DNA from: UBA5078 sp033721235 | GTDB taxonomy: Bacteria > Pseudomonadota > Gammaproteobacteria > Pseudomonadales > Pseudohongiellaceae | Direction: 5' to 3' | Assembly: GCA_033721235.1 (NCBI GenBank) | Contig: JAWWAY010000001.1 | Location: forward strand, 310,001-374,000 | Length of the DNA stretch: 64,000 nt | Part shown: piece by piece, positions 26,096 to 35,813 of the stretch | Numbering within the stretch: the first letter of the stretch is position 1 | How the letters are laid out: each line of letters starts with the position of its first letter | The notes under the pieces: model-generated | What the model was told of the DNA's origin: nothing | Database searches by the model: none | Seen by the model: the letters and a program-made list of their open reading frames with translations, nothing else | Position numbers and translations under genes: made by a program

Positions 26096-28393
26096 ATGTT
26101 GAGTAAAGAACTCGAAATTACATTGAATACCGCCTTTGCTGGTGCGAAGACAAAACGCCACGAGTATATGACCGTAGAGCATCTGTTACTGGCATTGCTA
26201 GATAACGATGTGGCTGCCGATGTGCTGCTAGCCTGTGGTGCCGATATCGCCCGATTGCGGGGTGAACTAATAGAGTTTGTCGATTCGACGACCCCATTAA
26301 TTCCAGAAACAGAATTAGCAGAGCGGGATACGCAGCCGACCCTAGGCTTTAATCGCGTATTACAGCGGGCTATCTTCCACGTTCAGTCCTCGGGTAGGGC
26401 CGAGGTCACCGGTGCTAATGTTCTAGTCGCGATCTTTAGCGAGCAGGAAAGCCAGGCAGTGTTCCTGCTAAGGGCACAAGATATCGCGCGCATCGATGTC
26501 GTTAATTATATTACCCATGGCACGCCCAAGATTCACGGCCAGCCAGAAGAGGGCGATAACGATGGCGCAATGGGTGACAGTGACGATGAGCATATTGAAG
26601 GCTCTTCCAATGCCCTAGAGAATTTTGCGACCAATCTTAACCGCTTGGCGGCCGAAGGGCGTATTGACCCCCTAATTGGCCGCGAAGAAGAAGTCTCCCG
26701 TGTCATTCAAATTTTGTCTCGTCGGCGTAAGAATAACCCCTTACTAGTTGGTGAGTCGGGCGTGGGCAAAACGGCGGTCGTCGAGGGTTTGGCGCGCAAG
26801 ATTGTCGATGGCGATGTGCCTGATGTGCTGGAAGACAATGTTATCTACTCACTCGACTTGGGGGCTCTGCTCGCAGGTACCAAATATCGCGGCGATTTCG
26901 AGAAGCGCTTTAAGGCCTTATTGTCAGAGTTGCGTAAGGACGATAAAGCCGTCCTATTTATTGACGAAATTCATACCATTATTGGTGCCGGTGCTGCCTC
27001 TGGTGGCGTCATGGACGCATCGAACTTACTAAAACCCGTTCTTACTACGGGAGAGTTGCGCTGCGTGGGGTCCACCACTTATCAAGAATATCGCGGCATT
27101 TTTGAGAAAGATCGTGCCTTATCGCGCCGTTTCCAAAAGGTCGATGTGGACGAGCCGGATGTTGAAACTACCTATAAAATCCTCAAGGGGCTGAAGTCAC
27201 GCTTTGAGGAGCACCACGAACTACGCTACAGCGATAGTGCCTTGAAAGCCGCATCGGAACTCGCGGGACGCTATATAAACGACCGTTATATGCCCGATAA
27301 GGCTATCGATGTGATCGATGAGGCCGGTGCCTTCCAGAGACTGCAGCCAGCAAGTAAGCGTAAGAAGCTTATTCAGGCCCAGGATATGGAGAAGATCGTG
27401 GCCTCTATTGCTCGCATTCCGCCAAAGCATGTCTCCAATTCGGACAAGGAGTCTCTGCGTAATTTGGAAGACAAACTGAAAATGGTGGTGTTTGGTCAGG
27501 ACGAGGCTATCAGCAATCTCGGCTCGGCCATTAAGCTCTCTAGAGCGGGCCTGAACCTCCCAGATAAGCCTATTGGCTCTTACTTGTTCTCCGGTCCAAC
27601 GGGGGTAGGTAAAACCGAAGTGTCACGCCAGTTGGCCAAAATACTGGGCATCGAGCTGTTGCGCTTTGATATGTCCGAGTATATGGAGCGTCATACGGTG
27701 TCGCGCCTCATCGGTGCGCCCCCCGGTTACGTGGGCTTTGACCAAGGCGGTCTGCTAACAGAGGCTATTGGTAAGAACCCCCATTGCGTCTTATTGTTGG
27801 ATGAGATTGAGAAGGCGCACCCGGATGTCTTTAACTTGCTGCTGCAGGTAATGGACCACGGTACCCTGACGGATAATAACGGTCGCAAGGCGGACTTCCG
27901 CAACGTCATTATTATCATGACGACCAACGCGGGCGCTCAGGAAATGTCTCGTGCCTCTATTGGTTTCACAAAGCAGAATCATACGACAGACGGTATGGAG
28001 GCGATTAAGAAGACCTTTACGCCTGAGTTTAGAAACCGTTTGGATGCTATCGTTCAGTTCGGTGCTCTGAGTCCTCAGACTATCGGTACCGTAATTGACA
28101 AGTTCCTTGTTGAGCTTCAGGTACAACTGGATGATAAGAAGGTCACGCTGCATGTAGACGACAGTGCTCGCGCCTGGTTTGCCGAGCATGGCTATAGCCC
28201 CACAATGGGTGCAAGGCCAATGGGTCGTCTCATTCAAGATAAGCTGAAGAAAGCGCTGGCAGAGGAAATTCTGTTCGGTGAGCTTACCGAAGGCGGTGAA
28301 GTGACCGTCTCTATCGAGAATGATGAAGTGAAATTGGCTATTACGAGCCGAAAGAATGCGCGAGAAACGGAGCTAAGCAAGAGCGAGGGCTAG
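26096..28393 (+). CDS. clpA: ATP-dependent Clp protease ATP-binding subunit ClpA
   Basis: Double-AAA+ unfoldase feeding substrates to ClpP. N-domain (about 1-145, TVEHLLLALL), AAA1 with Walker A GESGVGKTAVVEG, AAA2 with Walker A GPTGVGKTEVSRQ. The ClpP-docking loop appears as SIGFTKQ (IGF in place of the usual IGL). Length 765 fits. The start follows GAGGAAGG. clpP is not in the window. A clean terminator stem surrounds the stop codon. Confidence 0.96.
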   Translation: MLSKELEITLNTAFAGAKTKRHEYMTVEHLLLALLDNDVAADVLLACGADIARLRGELIEFVDSTTPLIPETELAERDTQPTLGFNRVLQRAIFHVQSSGRAEVTGANVLVAIFSEQESQAVFLLRAQDIARIDVVNYITHGTPKIHGQPEEGDNDGAMGDSDDEHIEGSSNALENFATNLNRLAAEGRIDPLIGREEEVSRVIQILSRRRKNNPLLVGESGVGKTAVVEGLARKIVDGDVPDVLEDNVIYSLDLGALLAGTKYRGDFEKRFKALLSELRKDDKAVLFIDEIHTIIGAGAASGGVMDASNLLKPVLTTGELRCVGSTTYQEYRGIFEKDRALSRRFQKVDVDEPDVETTYKILKGLKSRFEEHHELRYSDSALKAASELAGRYINDRYMPDKAIDVIDEAGAFQRLQPASKRKKLIQAQDMEKIVASIARIPPKHVSNSDKESLRNLEDKLKMVVFGQDEAISNLGSAIKLSRAGLNLPDKPIGSYLFSGPTGVGKTEVSRQLAKILGIELLRFDMSEYMERHTVSRLIGAPPGYVGFDQGGLLTEAIGKNPHCVLLLDEIEKAHPDVFNLLLQVMDHGTLTDNNGRKADFRNVIIIMTTNAGAQEMSRASIGFTKQNHTTDGMEAIKKTFTPEFRNRLDAIVQFGALSPQTIGTVIDKFLVELQVQLDDKKVTLHVDDSARAWFAEHGYSPTMGARPMGRLIQDKLKKALAEEILFGELTEGGEVTVSIENDEVKLAITSRKNARETELSKSEG

Positions 28394-28407
28394 AACCCTC
28401 GCTTTTT
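28382..28407 (+). terminator. Rho-independent terminator of clpSA
   Basis: An 8-bp perfect stem AGCGAGGG / CCCTCGCT with loop CTAGAA is followed by a T-run. The clpA TAG stop lies in the loop. The infA stop on the other strand abuts the T-run; in that direction no T-run follows. Confidence 0.85.
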
Positions 28408-28624
28408 AGCGGGCGCGGTAAGTGATGCGGCCTTTACTGAGGTCGTAAGGCGTTAGCTCTACTTTTACTTGGTCGCCGGTTAAGATGCGGATGTAGTTCT
28501 TGCGCATTTTGCCGGAGATATGAGCCGTTACGATGTGGCCGTTTTCTAGCTTAACGCGAAACATGGTGTTAGGAAGGGTATCAACCACTTCGCCATCCAT
28601 CTCAATCTGATCTTCTTTTGCCAT
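28406..28624 (-). CDS. infA: translation initiation factor IF-1
   Basis: S1/OB-fold protein of 72 residues that binds the 30S A site. MAKEDQIEMDGEVVDTLPN, NGHIVTAHISGKMRKNYIRI and the ending KGRITYRAR are standard. The ATG at 28624 gives the canonical length; an in-frame TTG at 28630 adds two residues. It follows bpt on the minus strand, an order shared with Pseudomonas. Confidence 0.97.
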   Translation of the reverse strand: MAKEDQIEMDGEVVDTLPNTMFRVKLENGHIVTAHISGKMRKNYIRILTGDQVKVELTPYDLSKGRITYRAR

Positions 28625-28759
28625 TAACAATAAGTCCTGTATGGGTAAATTGCGTGTCTGAAAGGCGCTCAGGCCGTTTCGGTGCGCGCATTTTGCCTCA
28701 TTTAGGCCAGATTAGCAAAAGCGTTTATTCGGCGGTGAGTCTCTGCGCACTAATTTTCC

Positions 28760-29473
28760 CTAAGTCAGCAAAGCCCACTGCCCGTTAATAAGCAGCTCCA
28801 AGGGGCGGTATTGTGTCTTATAGCTCATCTTGGCGGACTCTTTTATCCAGTAGCCTAAATATAGATAGGGCAGATTCATTGCCTTTGCCTGCTCTATTTG
28901 CCATAGGATCATATAGGTGCCGAGGGAGCGTTTATCCAAATCTGGATCGAAGAAGCTATACATGGCCGATAGCCCGTGGTCCAGTACGTCCGTGACGCAG
29001 GCGGCGATGGGACGTTGATCTAGGTAGAAAACGAAGAAGCGCGTGGTGCAGGACTTGGCTTGAATAAAGCCTTGGTATTGCTCTTGATCGGCCGGGTACA
29101 TATCGCCGTCTTTATGGCGTGTGTTGATATAGCGAGCGTAAAGCTCGTATAACTCGGGGCTGTCGACTGATTTTGCTTCTTTAACCTCCAAGTCATCATT
29201 GCGTTTCCACACTCGCTGAAAGCGCTTTGAGCGTTCAAACTCCCGTGTGCGGACTCTGCTTGAGATGCAGGCGCTACATTGGGGGCAGCCAGGGCGATAG
29301 AGGTGAGAGGCGCTTCGTCGAAATCCGCCATTAATTAAGCGGCTATAGAGCGCCTTATTAAGCTCTACCTCTGGGTCCATGAAGATGGTAATGGCTTCTT
29401 CGCCTTCTAGGTAACTACAGGCGTGCGGGGCCGTCTGGTAGAAGCGAATCTGCGCTAGTTCCTCTTCATTCAT
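28760..29473 (-). CDS. bpt: aspartate/glutamate leucyltransferase (Bpt)
   Basis: Transfers Leu from tRNA to N-terminal Asp or Glu, making a ClpS-recognised N-degron. It is the bacterial relative of eukaryotic ATE1. The Cys-rich N-terminus (HACSYLEG, RPGCPQCSACISSRV) and DPDLDKRSLGTYMILWQI with YWIKESAKMSYK identify it. Length 237. Its start overlaps the aat stop by 4 nt, so the two transferases are translationally coupled. Confidence 0.94.
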   Translation of the reverse strand: MNEEELAQIRFYQTAPHACSYLEGEEAITIFMDPEVELNKALYSRLINGGFRRSASHLYRPGCPQCSACISSRVRTREFERSKRFQRVWKRNDDLEVKEAKSVDSPELYELYARYINTRHKDGDMYPADQEQYQGFIQAKSCTTRFFVFYLDQRPIAACVTDVLDHGLSAMYSFFDPDLDKRSLGTYMILWQIEQAKAMNLPYLYLGYWIKESAKMSYKTQYRPLELLINGQWALLT

Positions 29474-30174
29474 AGGCTCTCTCGCTCAAAGTGCCAAGGG
29501 CCCTGTTTGCCGGGAAGGGCTCTTAAGCGCTCTAGCTCTTTCATAAAGTCCTCTCTTTGCATCTCTTGTGCGCCTAGGCTTTCAAGGTGCTCGCTAGGAA
29601 CCTGACAATCGATGAGCTGATAGCCCCAATCCTGTAACTGCTTACTGAGCGCAATAAGGGCTAGCTTGGAAGTATTACTGCGTGTGCTGAACATCGACTC
29701 GCCGAAAAAGGCTTGTCCCATGGCAATACCGTAAAGGCCGCCCACTAGAATATTATCTTCCCAAACCTCAACCGAGTGAGCGAAGTGCATTTTGTGTAAG
29801 GTGATATAGGCCTTTTGCATATCGCTAGTAATCCACGTGCCTTCGGCGTCAAGCCTAAGTTCGGCACACTGGCTGATGACCTGGTCGAATGCCTCATCAA
29901 AGCTAATTCGATAGGGAGATTGCTTAATGACTTTGCGCATACTGCGTGAGACATGGAGCTTTTCAGGGTATAGCACCATGCGGGTACCCGGAGACCACCA
30001 CAGAATGGGAAGATCGTCCTGATACCAGGGAAAGATGCCCTGGGAATAGGCCAGAATTAGGCGTTCGCTGCTTAGGTTGCCGCCGACAGCGAGTAGGCCA
30101 TCGGGGTCTTCCAAAGCCAACTCCACAGGAGGAAAGCTTAAATCAGAATCATCTAGTGCCGTTATCTGATTCAT
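29470..30174 (-). CDS. aat: leucyl/phenylalanyl-tRNA-protein transferase
   Basis: Adds Leu or Phe to N-terminal Arg or Lys, the second route into the ClpS/ClpAP pathway. FPPVELALEDPDGLLAVGG, YSQGIFPWY, WWSPGTRMVL and GGLYGIAMGQAFFGESMFS are the family marks. Length 234. It is coupled to bpt and lies 34 nt after trxB on the same strand. Confidence 0.95.
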   Translation of the reverse strand: MNQITALDDSDLSFPPVELALEDPDGLLAVGGNLSSERLILAYSQGIFPWYQDDLPILWWSPGTRMVLYPEKLHVSRSMRKVIKQSPYRISFDEAFDQVISQCAELRLDAEGTWITSDMQKAYITLHKMHFAHSVEVWEDNILVGGLYGIAMGQAFFGESMFSTRSNTSKLALIALSKQLQDWGYQLIDCQVPSEHLESLGAQEMQREDFMKELERLRALPGKQGPWHFERESL

Positions 30175-30208
30175 CGCAAAAGCTCTGAAAGACCGATTTT
30201 AGAGAGGC

Positions 30209-31156
30209 TTACTGGTCGAGAAACTTCTCGGCATCCAGTGCAGCCATACAGCCAAAGCCAGCCGATGTAATGGCTTGTCGATACACGTGATCGGCAATAT
30301 CGCCAGCGGCGAAGACGCCGGGTACGCTAGTTTGCGTGGCGTTACCGGTTATGCCGCTATTGATCTTCACATAGCCATCTTCCATGTCGAGTTGGCCCTC
30401 GAAGATATCGGAATTAGGCTTGTGACCAATCGCAATAAAGACGCCATCGACCGTAATCTCTTGAGTGTCACCAGTCTTTGCGTGGGCTAGGCGTAGGCCT
30501 GTAACGCCCATGTCGTCGCCAAGCACTTCATCGAGCTGGTGATCCCAAAGAATCTTGATATTGCCGTTCTTCTCTTTCTCGAACAGTTTGTCTTGCAAGA
30601 TTTTCTCGGCGCGTAATGAGTCACGACGGTGAACCAGTGTCACCTCTGAGGCGATATTGGACAGATACAGGGCTTCTTCAACGGCAGTATTGCCACCACC
30701 GACTACGGCAACAGGTTTATTGCGGTAGAAGAAACCGTCACAGGTGGCGCAGGCGCTAACGCCTTTGCCCATAAACGCTTCCTCTGATGGTAGCCCAAGG
30801 TATTGGGCCGAGGCGCCAGTGGCAATAATCAGCGCATCACAAGTGTAGGCGCCCGAGTCGCCCCAAAGCGTGAATGGGCGCTTGCTCAGGTCAGTCTTGT
30901 TGATGTGGTCGAATAGAATTTTAGCATCGAAGCGCTCGGCGTGTTGCTTCATGCGCTCCATTAAGTCTGGTCCTTGTAAACCTTCTACATCACCAGGCCA
31001 GTTATCGACATCTGTTGTCGTAGTAAGCTGTCCGCCTTGCTGCATACCGGTTAGTATGACTGGGTTGAGGTTAGCGCGAGCGGCATAGACTGCAGCCGTG
31101 TATCCAGCGGGGCCGGAGCCAAGAATAATTAGGCGGTGATGTTGAGCTTCTTTCAT
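30209..31156 (-). CDS. trxB: thioredoxin reductase
   Basis: FAD/NADPH enzyme that reduces thioredoxin. FAD-binding ILGSGPAGYTAAVYAAR, the redox pair C136-A-T-C139 in ACATCDGFF, NADPH-binding VVGGGNTAVEEALYL and the C-terminal VFAAGDIADHVYRQ are present. Length 315. It precedes aat-bpt-infA as in Pseudomonas, and its product serves MsrA and CysH also encoded in this window. Divergent from ftsK across 239 nt. Confidence 0.96.
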   Translation of the reverse strand: MKEAQHHRLIILGSGPAGYTAAVYAARANLNPVILTGMQQGGQLTTTTDVDNWPGDVEGLQGPDLMERMKQHAERFDAKILFDHINKTDLSKRPFTLWGDSGAYTCDALIIATGASAQYLGLPSEEAFMGKGVSACATCDGFFYRNKPVAVVGGGNTAVEEALYLSNIASEVTLVHRRDSLRAEKILQDKLFEKEKNGNIKILWDHQLDEVLGDDMGVTGLRLAHAKTGDTQEITVDGVFIAIGHKPNSDIFEGQLDMEDGYVKINSGITGNATQTSVPGVFAAGDIADHVYRQAITSAGFGCMAALDAEKFLDQ

Positions 31157-31395
31157 GTGTAAATACTTCCTTTGACAAAGCGTTAGGGCCAGCGAAAACT
31201 ATTACTTGCAGGCGCATTGAGCAGTTTTCAAGTCCACTTAATGTAATTGGCTGCTATTCTAAAGGAATCACGTTCTAAGCTCATGTAATTTTTTGTGCAC
31301 TAGTTCTGCTCGCGCTGGTTTGCCCAGCGCTAAAAATTGATTATGATAGCCACCATTGAAATCTAGAATTAGATATAAAATATATTTGCAGGTAT

Positions 31396-33735
31396 TTGAA
31401 AAGTTTGAAAAATAGCAAAGTAAAAAAGGCCGATAAGGAAGAGCAGTTGAGCTCCGTCACACAAAGGATCGTGAAAGAGGGCACGCTGATTCTATGCTTC
31501 TTGAGTGCGTTATTCCTTTTAATTGCACTCTTGAGCTATTCGCCAAGTGATCCTGGCTTTTCGACCACCGGTGATGGCGGGCCCGTTGAGAATGTCATTG
31601 GGCAGTCCGGCGCTTGGATAGCCGACGTGCTGCTATACCTCTTTGGCTTCTTTGCCTACCTGTTTCCAATTGCCTTAGGCTGGAAGGCAGTAAATTTGCT
31701 GCGCGAACACTCCAAGCCCGCGCAAGAATTCTCAGGCGCTATGCTCACCCTGAAGATTACGGGCAGCGTCTTGCTAGCCGTGGGCGCCTGCGCCTTGGCC
31801 ACAATTCACTTCACCATTGATCCGGATGTGAGCTGGATGGCTGGCGGCATCATCGGTTCGTTGATGGTGGACGTTACTGTGCCCATATTTGCGGTTGTAG
31901 GCAGTACCTTGCTGTTCTTCGCCATATTCCTACTGGGTTTAACCATTACGGTGGAAATTTCCTGGGTGAAGCTGGTAGATGATATAGGCTTTGCCACCAT
32001 TAGCCTGTTTGCTCGCCTTGGCTCCATGTGGGGGCAATGGCAGGCTAAACGCAAAGAGGCTCAAGGCACGAGGGAGATAATAAAGCATCGTAAGAAAGCG
32101 CTGGATGTCTACATAGAAAAAGAGAAAAAGCGCACTCCGCCTAAAATTGCGCCCGTTATGAAGAAGGCGCCGGTCAAGAGCGCAAGGGTAGAGAAAGAGC
32201 GTCAAGGCAAGCTCTTCGAAGCGCCTAATCCCGGGGATCTGCCTGCCATTGGTCTCTTGGATGAATACACCGGCAGCGGCAAGTCAGGGTTCTCTAGCGA
32301 ATCACTAGAGGCTATGTCGCGTTTGCTAGAGTTAAAGCTGAATGATTTCGGCATTCAAATAGAAGTGACAGCCGTAAACCCAGGCCCGGTGATTACCCGC
32401 TTTGAGGTGCAGCCAGCGCCAGGTGTGAAGGCAAGCCGTATTACGAATCTAGGCAAAGACTTGGCGCGCTCCTTGGCCATTGTAAGCGTGCGGGTAGTGG
32501 AAGTTATTCCTGGCAAGACCGTTATCGGTATCGAGATACCTAACGAGCATCGCGAAATGATTATGCTCAGCCAGGTATTAGCATCGCCCGAATTCGATAA
32601 ATCATCCTCTGCCGTCAGTATGGCGCTTGGGCACGATATCGTGGGTAATCCGGTCATCGTTGACCTAGCCAAAATGCCCCATTTGCTGGTGGCAGGTACT
32701 ACAGGCTCCGGTAAGTCTGTTGGTATTAATGCCATGATATTGAGCTTGTTGTTCAAGTCCTCGCCAGAACAAGTGCGACTGATCATGATCGACCCCAAGA
32801 TGCTGGAGCTATCGGTTTACGATGGTATTCCCCATCTGCTAACGCCTGTAATTACGGATATGAAAGACGCTGCAAATGGCCTGCGCTGGTGTGTGGGCGA
32901 GATGGAGCGTCGTTATAAGCTAATGTCTGCCTTGGGCGTGAGGAATCTGGCTGGTTATAACAAGAAGGTGACGGATGCCCAGAAGAAAGGCGAGCCCATT
33001 TTAGATCCGCTGTGGAAACCAGACCCAATGGAGCCCTTAACAGAGCAGGAGGCTCCGGTTCTGGAGGCCTTGCCTATGATCGTCGTTATCGTGGATGAGC
33101 TAGCCGATATGATGATGGTGGTGGGCAAGAAGGTTGAGGAGCTTATTGCTCGTATCGCCCAGAAGGCACGTGCCGCCGGTATTCATTTGATTCTCGCCAC
33201 TCAGCGTCCATCGGTGGATGTCCTTACGGGTCTCATCAAGGCCAATGTGCCGACTCGCTTATCGTTTATGGTTCAGTCTAAGATCGACTCACGCACCATC
33301 CTCGGTGAGGGTGGGGCAGAGCAGCTACTCGGCCACGGCGATATGCTGTATCTGCCACCGGGCGGTGGCGTTGCAACACGTGTGCACGGTGCCTTCGTCA
33401 GTGATGATGAAGTACATAGAGTGGTTGCCGACTGGAAGTCTCGCGGCGAGCCAGTCTATATCGATGAGATTACCCAGGGCGCGGATGATAGCGATATTGG
33501 AGCCTTCGGTGGTGGCGATGATGGCGGCAGCGATGAAGGCGACGCCCTTTATGACGAAGCCGTGGCCTTTGTTACCGAGACTCGTAAGGCCTCGATATCT
33601 GCGGTACAGCGCAAACTGCGTATTGGTTATAATCGCGCCGCCCGTATGATCGACACAATGGAGGCCTCTGGCGTGGTATCTCCCATGGGCAGTAATGGTA
33701 GCCGAGAGGTTATCGCTCCACCTCCGCCGCGCTAA
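31396..33735 (+). CDS. ftsK: DNA translocase FtsK
   Basis: Septal DNA pump that clears chromosome ends and activates XerCD at dif. About four membrane helices lie within residues 30-190, then a short charged linker, a RecA-like motor with Walker A GTTGSGKSVG (about 433-442) and Walker B IVVIVDELADMMM. The C-terminal gamma winged helix (SISAVQRKLRIGYNRAARMID) binds KOPS. At 779 residues it is the short-linker form seen in Pseudomonas. The start is TTG (31396 or, less likely, 31405), so the exact N-terminus is uncertain. Confidence 0.94.
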   Translation: MKSLKNSKVKKADKEEQLSSVTQRIVKEGTLILCFLSALFLLIALLSYSPSDPGFSTTGDGGPVENVIGQSGAWIADVLLYLFGFFAYLFPIALGWKAVNLLREHSKPAQEFSGAMLTLKITGSVLLAVGACALATIHFTIDPDVSWMAGGIIGSLMVDVTVPIFAVVGSTLLFFAIFLLGLTITVEISWVKLVDDIGFATISLFARLGSMWGQWQAKRKEAQGTREIIKHRKKALDVYIEKEKKRTPPKIAPVMKKAPVKSARVEKERQGKLFEAPNPGDLPAIGLLDEYTGSGKSGFSSESLEAMSRLLELKLNDFGIQIEVTAVNPGPVITRFEVQPAPGVKASRITNLGKDLARSLAIVSVRVVEVIPGKTVIGIEIPNEHREMIMLSQVLASPEFDKSSSAVSMALGHDIVGNPVIVDLAKMPHLLVAGTTGSGKSVGINAMILSLLFKSSPEQVRLIMIDPKMLELSVYDGIPHLLTPVITDMKDAANGLRWCVGEMERRYKLMSALGVRNLAGYNKKVTDAQKKGEPILDPLWKPDPMEPLTEQEAPVLEALPMIVVIVDELADMMMVVGKKVEELIARIAQKARAAGIHLILATQRPSVDVLTGLIKANVPTRLSFMVQSKIDSRTILGEGGAEQLLGHGDMLYLPPGGGVATRVHGAFVSDDEVHRVVADWKSRGEPVYIDEITQGADDSDIGAFGGGDDGGSDEGDALYDEAVAFVTETRKASISAVQRKLRIGYNRAARMIDTMEASGVVSPMGSNGSREVIAPPPPR

Positions 33736-33752
33736 TTGAGCACTGGATATTT

Positions 33753-34397
33753 ATGACTATAAGACCCTTGCTAATGCTTTGCTTGGCGCTACTAAGCAGC
33801 AGCCTTCAAGCGCAGGTAGAAGTGTCGCCGACACAGAAGCTTACCCAGCTATTAAGCGATATCGAGACTTTTAAAGCCGATGTGCGTCAGCTCATTATCG
33901 AGTCTTCCGGCGGGGTATTGGAAGAGAGCGAAATTCGCTTCAAACTCAAGCGCCCGAATGGCTTTTACTGGGAGACGGTAGCCCCATTTCCTGAGTTAAT
34001 CGTTACCGATGGTGAGCGCTTGTGGAATTACCAGCCTGATCTGCTGCAGGTCACCATTGAGCCTTGGAGTTTCGATGAGTCTGAGCTGGCGGCCAAGCTC
34101 TTGAGTGGGCGTATTGAGGAAGTAGAGCAGGATTACGATATTCAGTGGGGCATGGTGAATACTGACGAGTCTTGGGAGTTTGTTCTAGATCCCGTGGATG
34201 AGAACAGCGTCTATAGTCGTGTCACCTTATTCTTTGGCAGTGAACTGCTCGACTCTATCCACATAGACAGCGGCAATGGTCAACGAACCTTCTGGGAGTT
34301 TGAGAATCACCAGATCAATGAGCCGATAGAAGACGAGGTATTTAGCTTTAGCCCGCCCGACGATATCGACATCATCGACAATACAAGACGCCCCTAG
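33753..34397 (+). CDS. lolA: outer-membrane lipoprotein carrier protein LolA
   Basis: Periplasmic chaperone that ferries lipoproteins from LolCDE to LolB. Signal peptide with cleavage expected after LQA (residue 20). The mature part shows FKADVRQLIIESSG, RFKLKRPNGFYWET and DGERLWNYQPDLLQV, typical of LolA. It starts 17 nt after ftsK and leads into rarA; this trio is conserved. Confidence 0.93.
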   Translation: MTIRPLLMLCLALLSSSLQAQVEVSPTQKLTQLLSDIETFKADVRQLIIESSGGVLEESEIRFKLKRPNGFYWETVAPFPELIVTDGERLWNYQPDLLQVTIEPWSFDESELAAKLLSGRIEEVEQDYDIQWGMVNTDESWEFVLDPVDENSVYSRVTLFFGSELLDSIHIDSGNGQRTFWEFENHQINEPIEDEVFSFSPPDDIDIIDNTRRP

Positions 34398-34418
34398 AGT
34401 GGCGGCATTAGAGGATTA

Positions 34419-35813
34419 ATGAACCAGTCTTTGTTCGAGGAAGAAGAGGAAGCGGCCGCTGAGGCGCAGGGAGAGAACCTCGACCAACAGCCTCTGGCAG
34501 CCAGAATGCGTCCTCGCACTCTGGAAGACTTTATCGGGCAGCAACATTTATTAGCGCCGGGTAAGCCACTGGGCGAGGCCATCAGGCGTTGTACTCCTCA
34601 CTCCATGATTCTTTGGGGGCCGCCGGGCGTTGGAAAGACGACTCTTGCAAAGATGGTGGCCAGCAGCAGTGGTGGGCGCTTCGAGAGCCTCTCCGCCGTA
34701 CTCAGCGGCGTAAAAGACATTCGCGCCGCAGTAGAAAGGGCGCAGCTTGCCAGGCAAAGCAAATCCCAGAGCACCGTACTATTCGTGGACGAAGTCCATC
34801 GTTTCAATAAGAGCCAGCAGGATGCCTTCTTACCTCATATCGAGGATGGCACTCTGGTGTTTGTTGGCGCTACTACCGAAAACCCCTCGTTTGAACTGAA
34901 CAATGCACTACTGTCACGGGCGAGGGTATATGTCCTACGCTCCTTAGAGGCTGCAGACATCGTGCTCGCGATGGACCGTGCAATCGCCGATGAGCAGCGC
35001 GGTTATGGTCAGCTATCCATAGACTTGTCGCAAGAGAATAAACAGCGCTTGGCCCTAGCGGCCGACGGTGATGTGCGCCGAGCCCTCAGTCTATTAGAGC
35101 TTGCAGTCGACTTGGCCGACGATCAAGCGGGGCGTCTGCTGATCGATGAGAGTGTGATCGAGCAAGTATTACAGGGAAGCGCCCGACGTTTTGACAAAGG
35201 TGGCGACTCTTTCTATGAGCAAATCTCGGCTCTGCATAAGGCAGTCCGGGGCTCCAGCCCCGATGGCGCCCTCTATTGGATGGCCCGCATGTTGGACGGT
35301 GGCTGTGATCCGTTATATATTGCCCGCCGCTTGGTTAGAATGGCCAGCGAGGATGTGGGTAATGCCGATCCGAGAGCCTTGCAGATGGCCTTGGCGGCAT
35401 GGGATACCTTAACGCGTCTTGGTCCGCCAGAAGGCGAATTGGCCCTAGGGCAAGCGGTGTTATATCTAGCCTGTGCTCCTAAGAGCAATGCAGCGTATAA
35501 GGCCTTCAATGATGCGATGGCAGATGTTAAGAGCGGTGCAAGTTATGAGGTGCCCGAGCATCTACGCAATGCGCCAACGGCCTTGATGAAGTCTTTAGAC
35601 TATGGGGCAGAGTATCGCTACAGCCATGATGAGCCGGGCGCGTATTCTGCAGGGGAGAATTACTTCCCAGAAGCTTTGAAAGGCACGCAGTATTATTACC
35701 CTGTGCAGCAGGGCTTGGAAATCAAGATTGGTGAGAAGTTGGCACATTTGAGAGAATGTGACCGAAATAGTGCGATTCAGCGCTATGGGAAAGATACCGG
35801 ACACAAGTCATAA
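34419..35813 (+). CDS. rarA: replication-associated recombination protein RarA
   Basis: AAA+ ATPase of the MgsA/WRNIP1 family acting at stalled forks with SSB. Walker A GPPGVGKTTLAKM, Walker B VLFVDEVHRFN, sensor TTENPSFE, and the C-terminal tetramerisation part with MARMLDGGCDPLYIARR and NAPTALMKSLDYG. Length 464 (E. coli 447). The TAA stop overlaps the crcB ATG by one base. Confidence 0.94.
   Translation: MNQSLFEEEEEAAAEAQGENLDQQPLAARMRPRTLEDFIGQQHLLAPGKPLGEAIRRCTPHSMILWGPPGVGKTTLAKMVASSSGGRFESLSAVLSGVKDIRAAVERAQLARQSKSQSTVLFVDEVHRFNKSQQDAFLPHIEDGTLVFVGATTENPSFELNNALLSRARVYVLRSLEAADIVLAMDRAIADEQRGYGQLSIDLSQENKQRLALAADGDVRRALSLLELAVDLADDQAGRLLIDESVIEQVLQGSARRFDKGGDSFYEQISALHKAVRGSSPDGALYWMARMLDGGCDPLYIARRLVRMASEDVGNADPRALQMALAAWDTLTRLGPPEGELALGQAVLYLACAPKSNAAYKAFNDAMADVKSGASYEVPEHLRNAPTALMKSLDYGAEYRYSHDEPGAYSAGENYFPEALKGTQYYYPVQQGLEIKIGEKLAHLRECDRNSAIQRYGKDTGHKS

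Noticed and set aside
27791..28237. 148-codon frame antisense to clpA
   Set aside because: Shadow of a highly expressed, codon-biased gene; no ribosome site or family resemblance.
31308..31330. GCGCTGG/CCAGCGC stem before ftsK as a terminator
   Set aside because: No T-run follows in either direction and no gene ends nearby; it is more likely part of the divergent promoter region.
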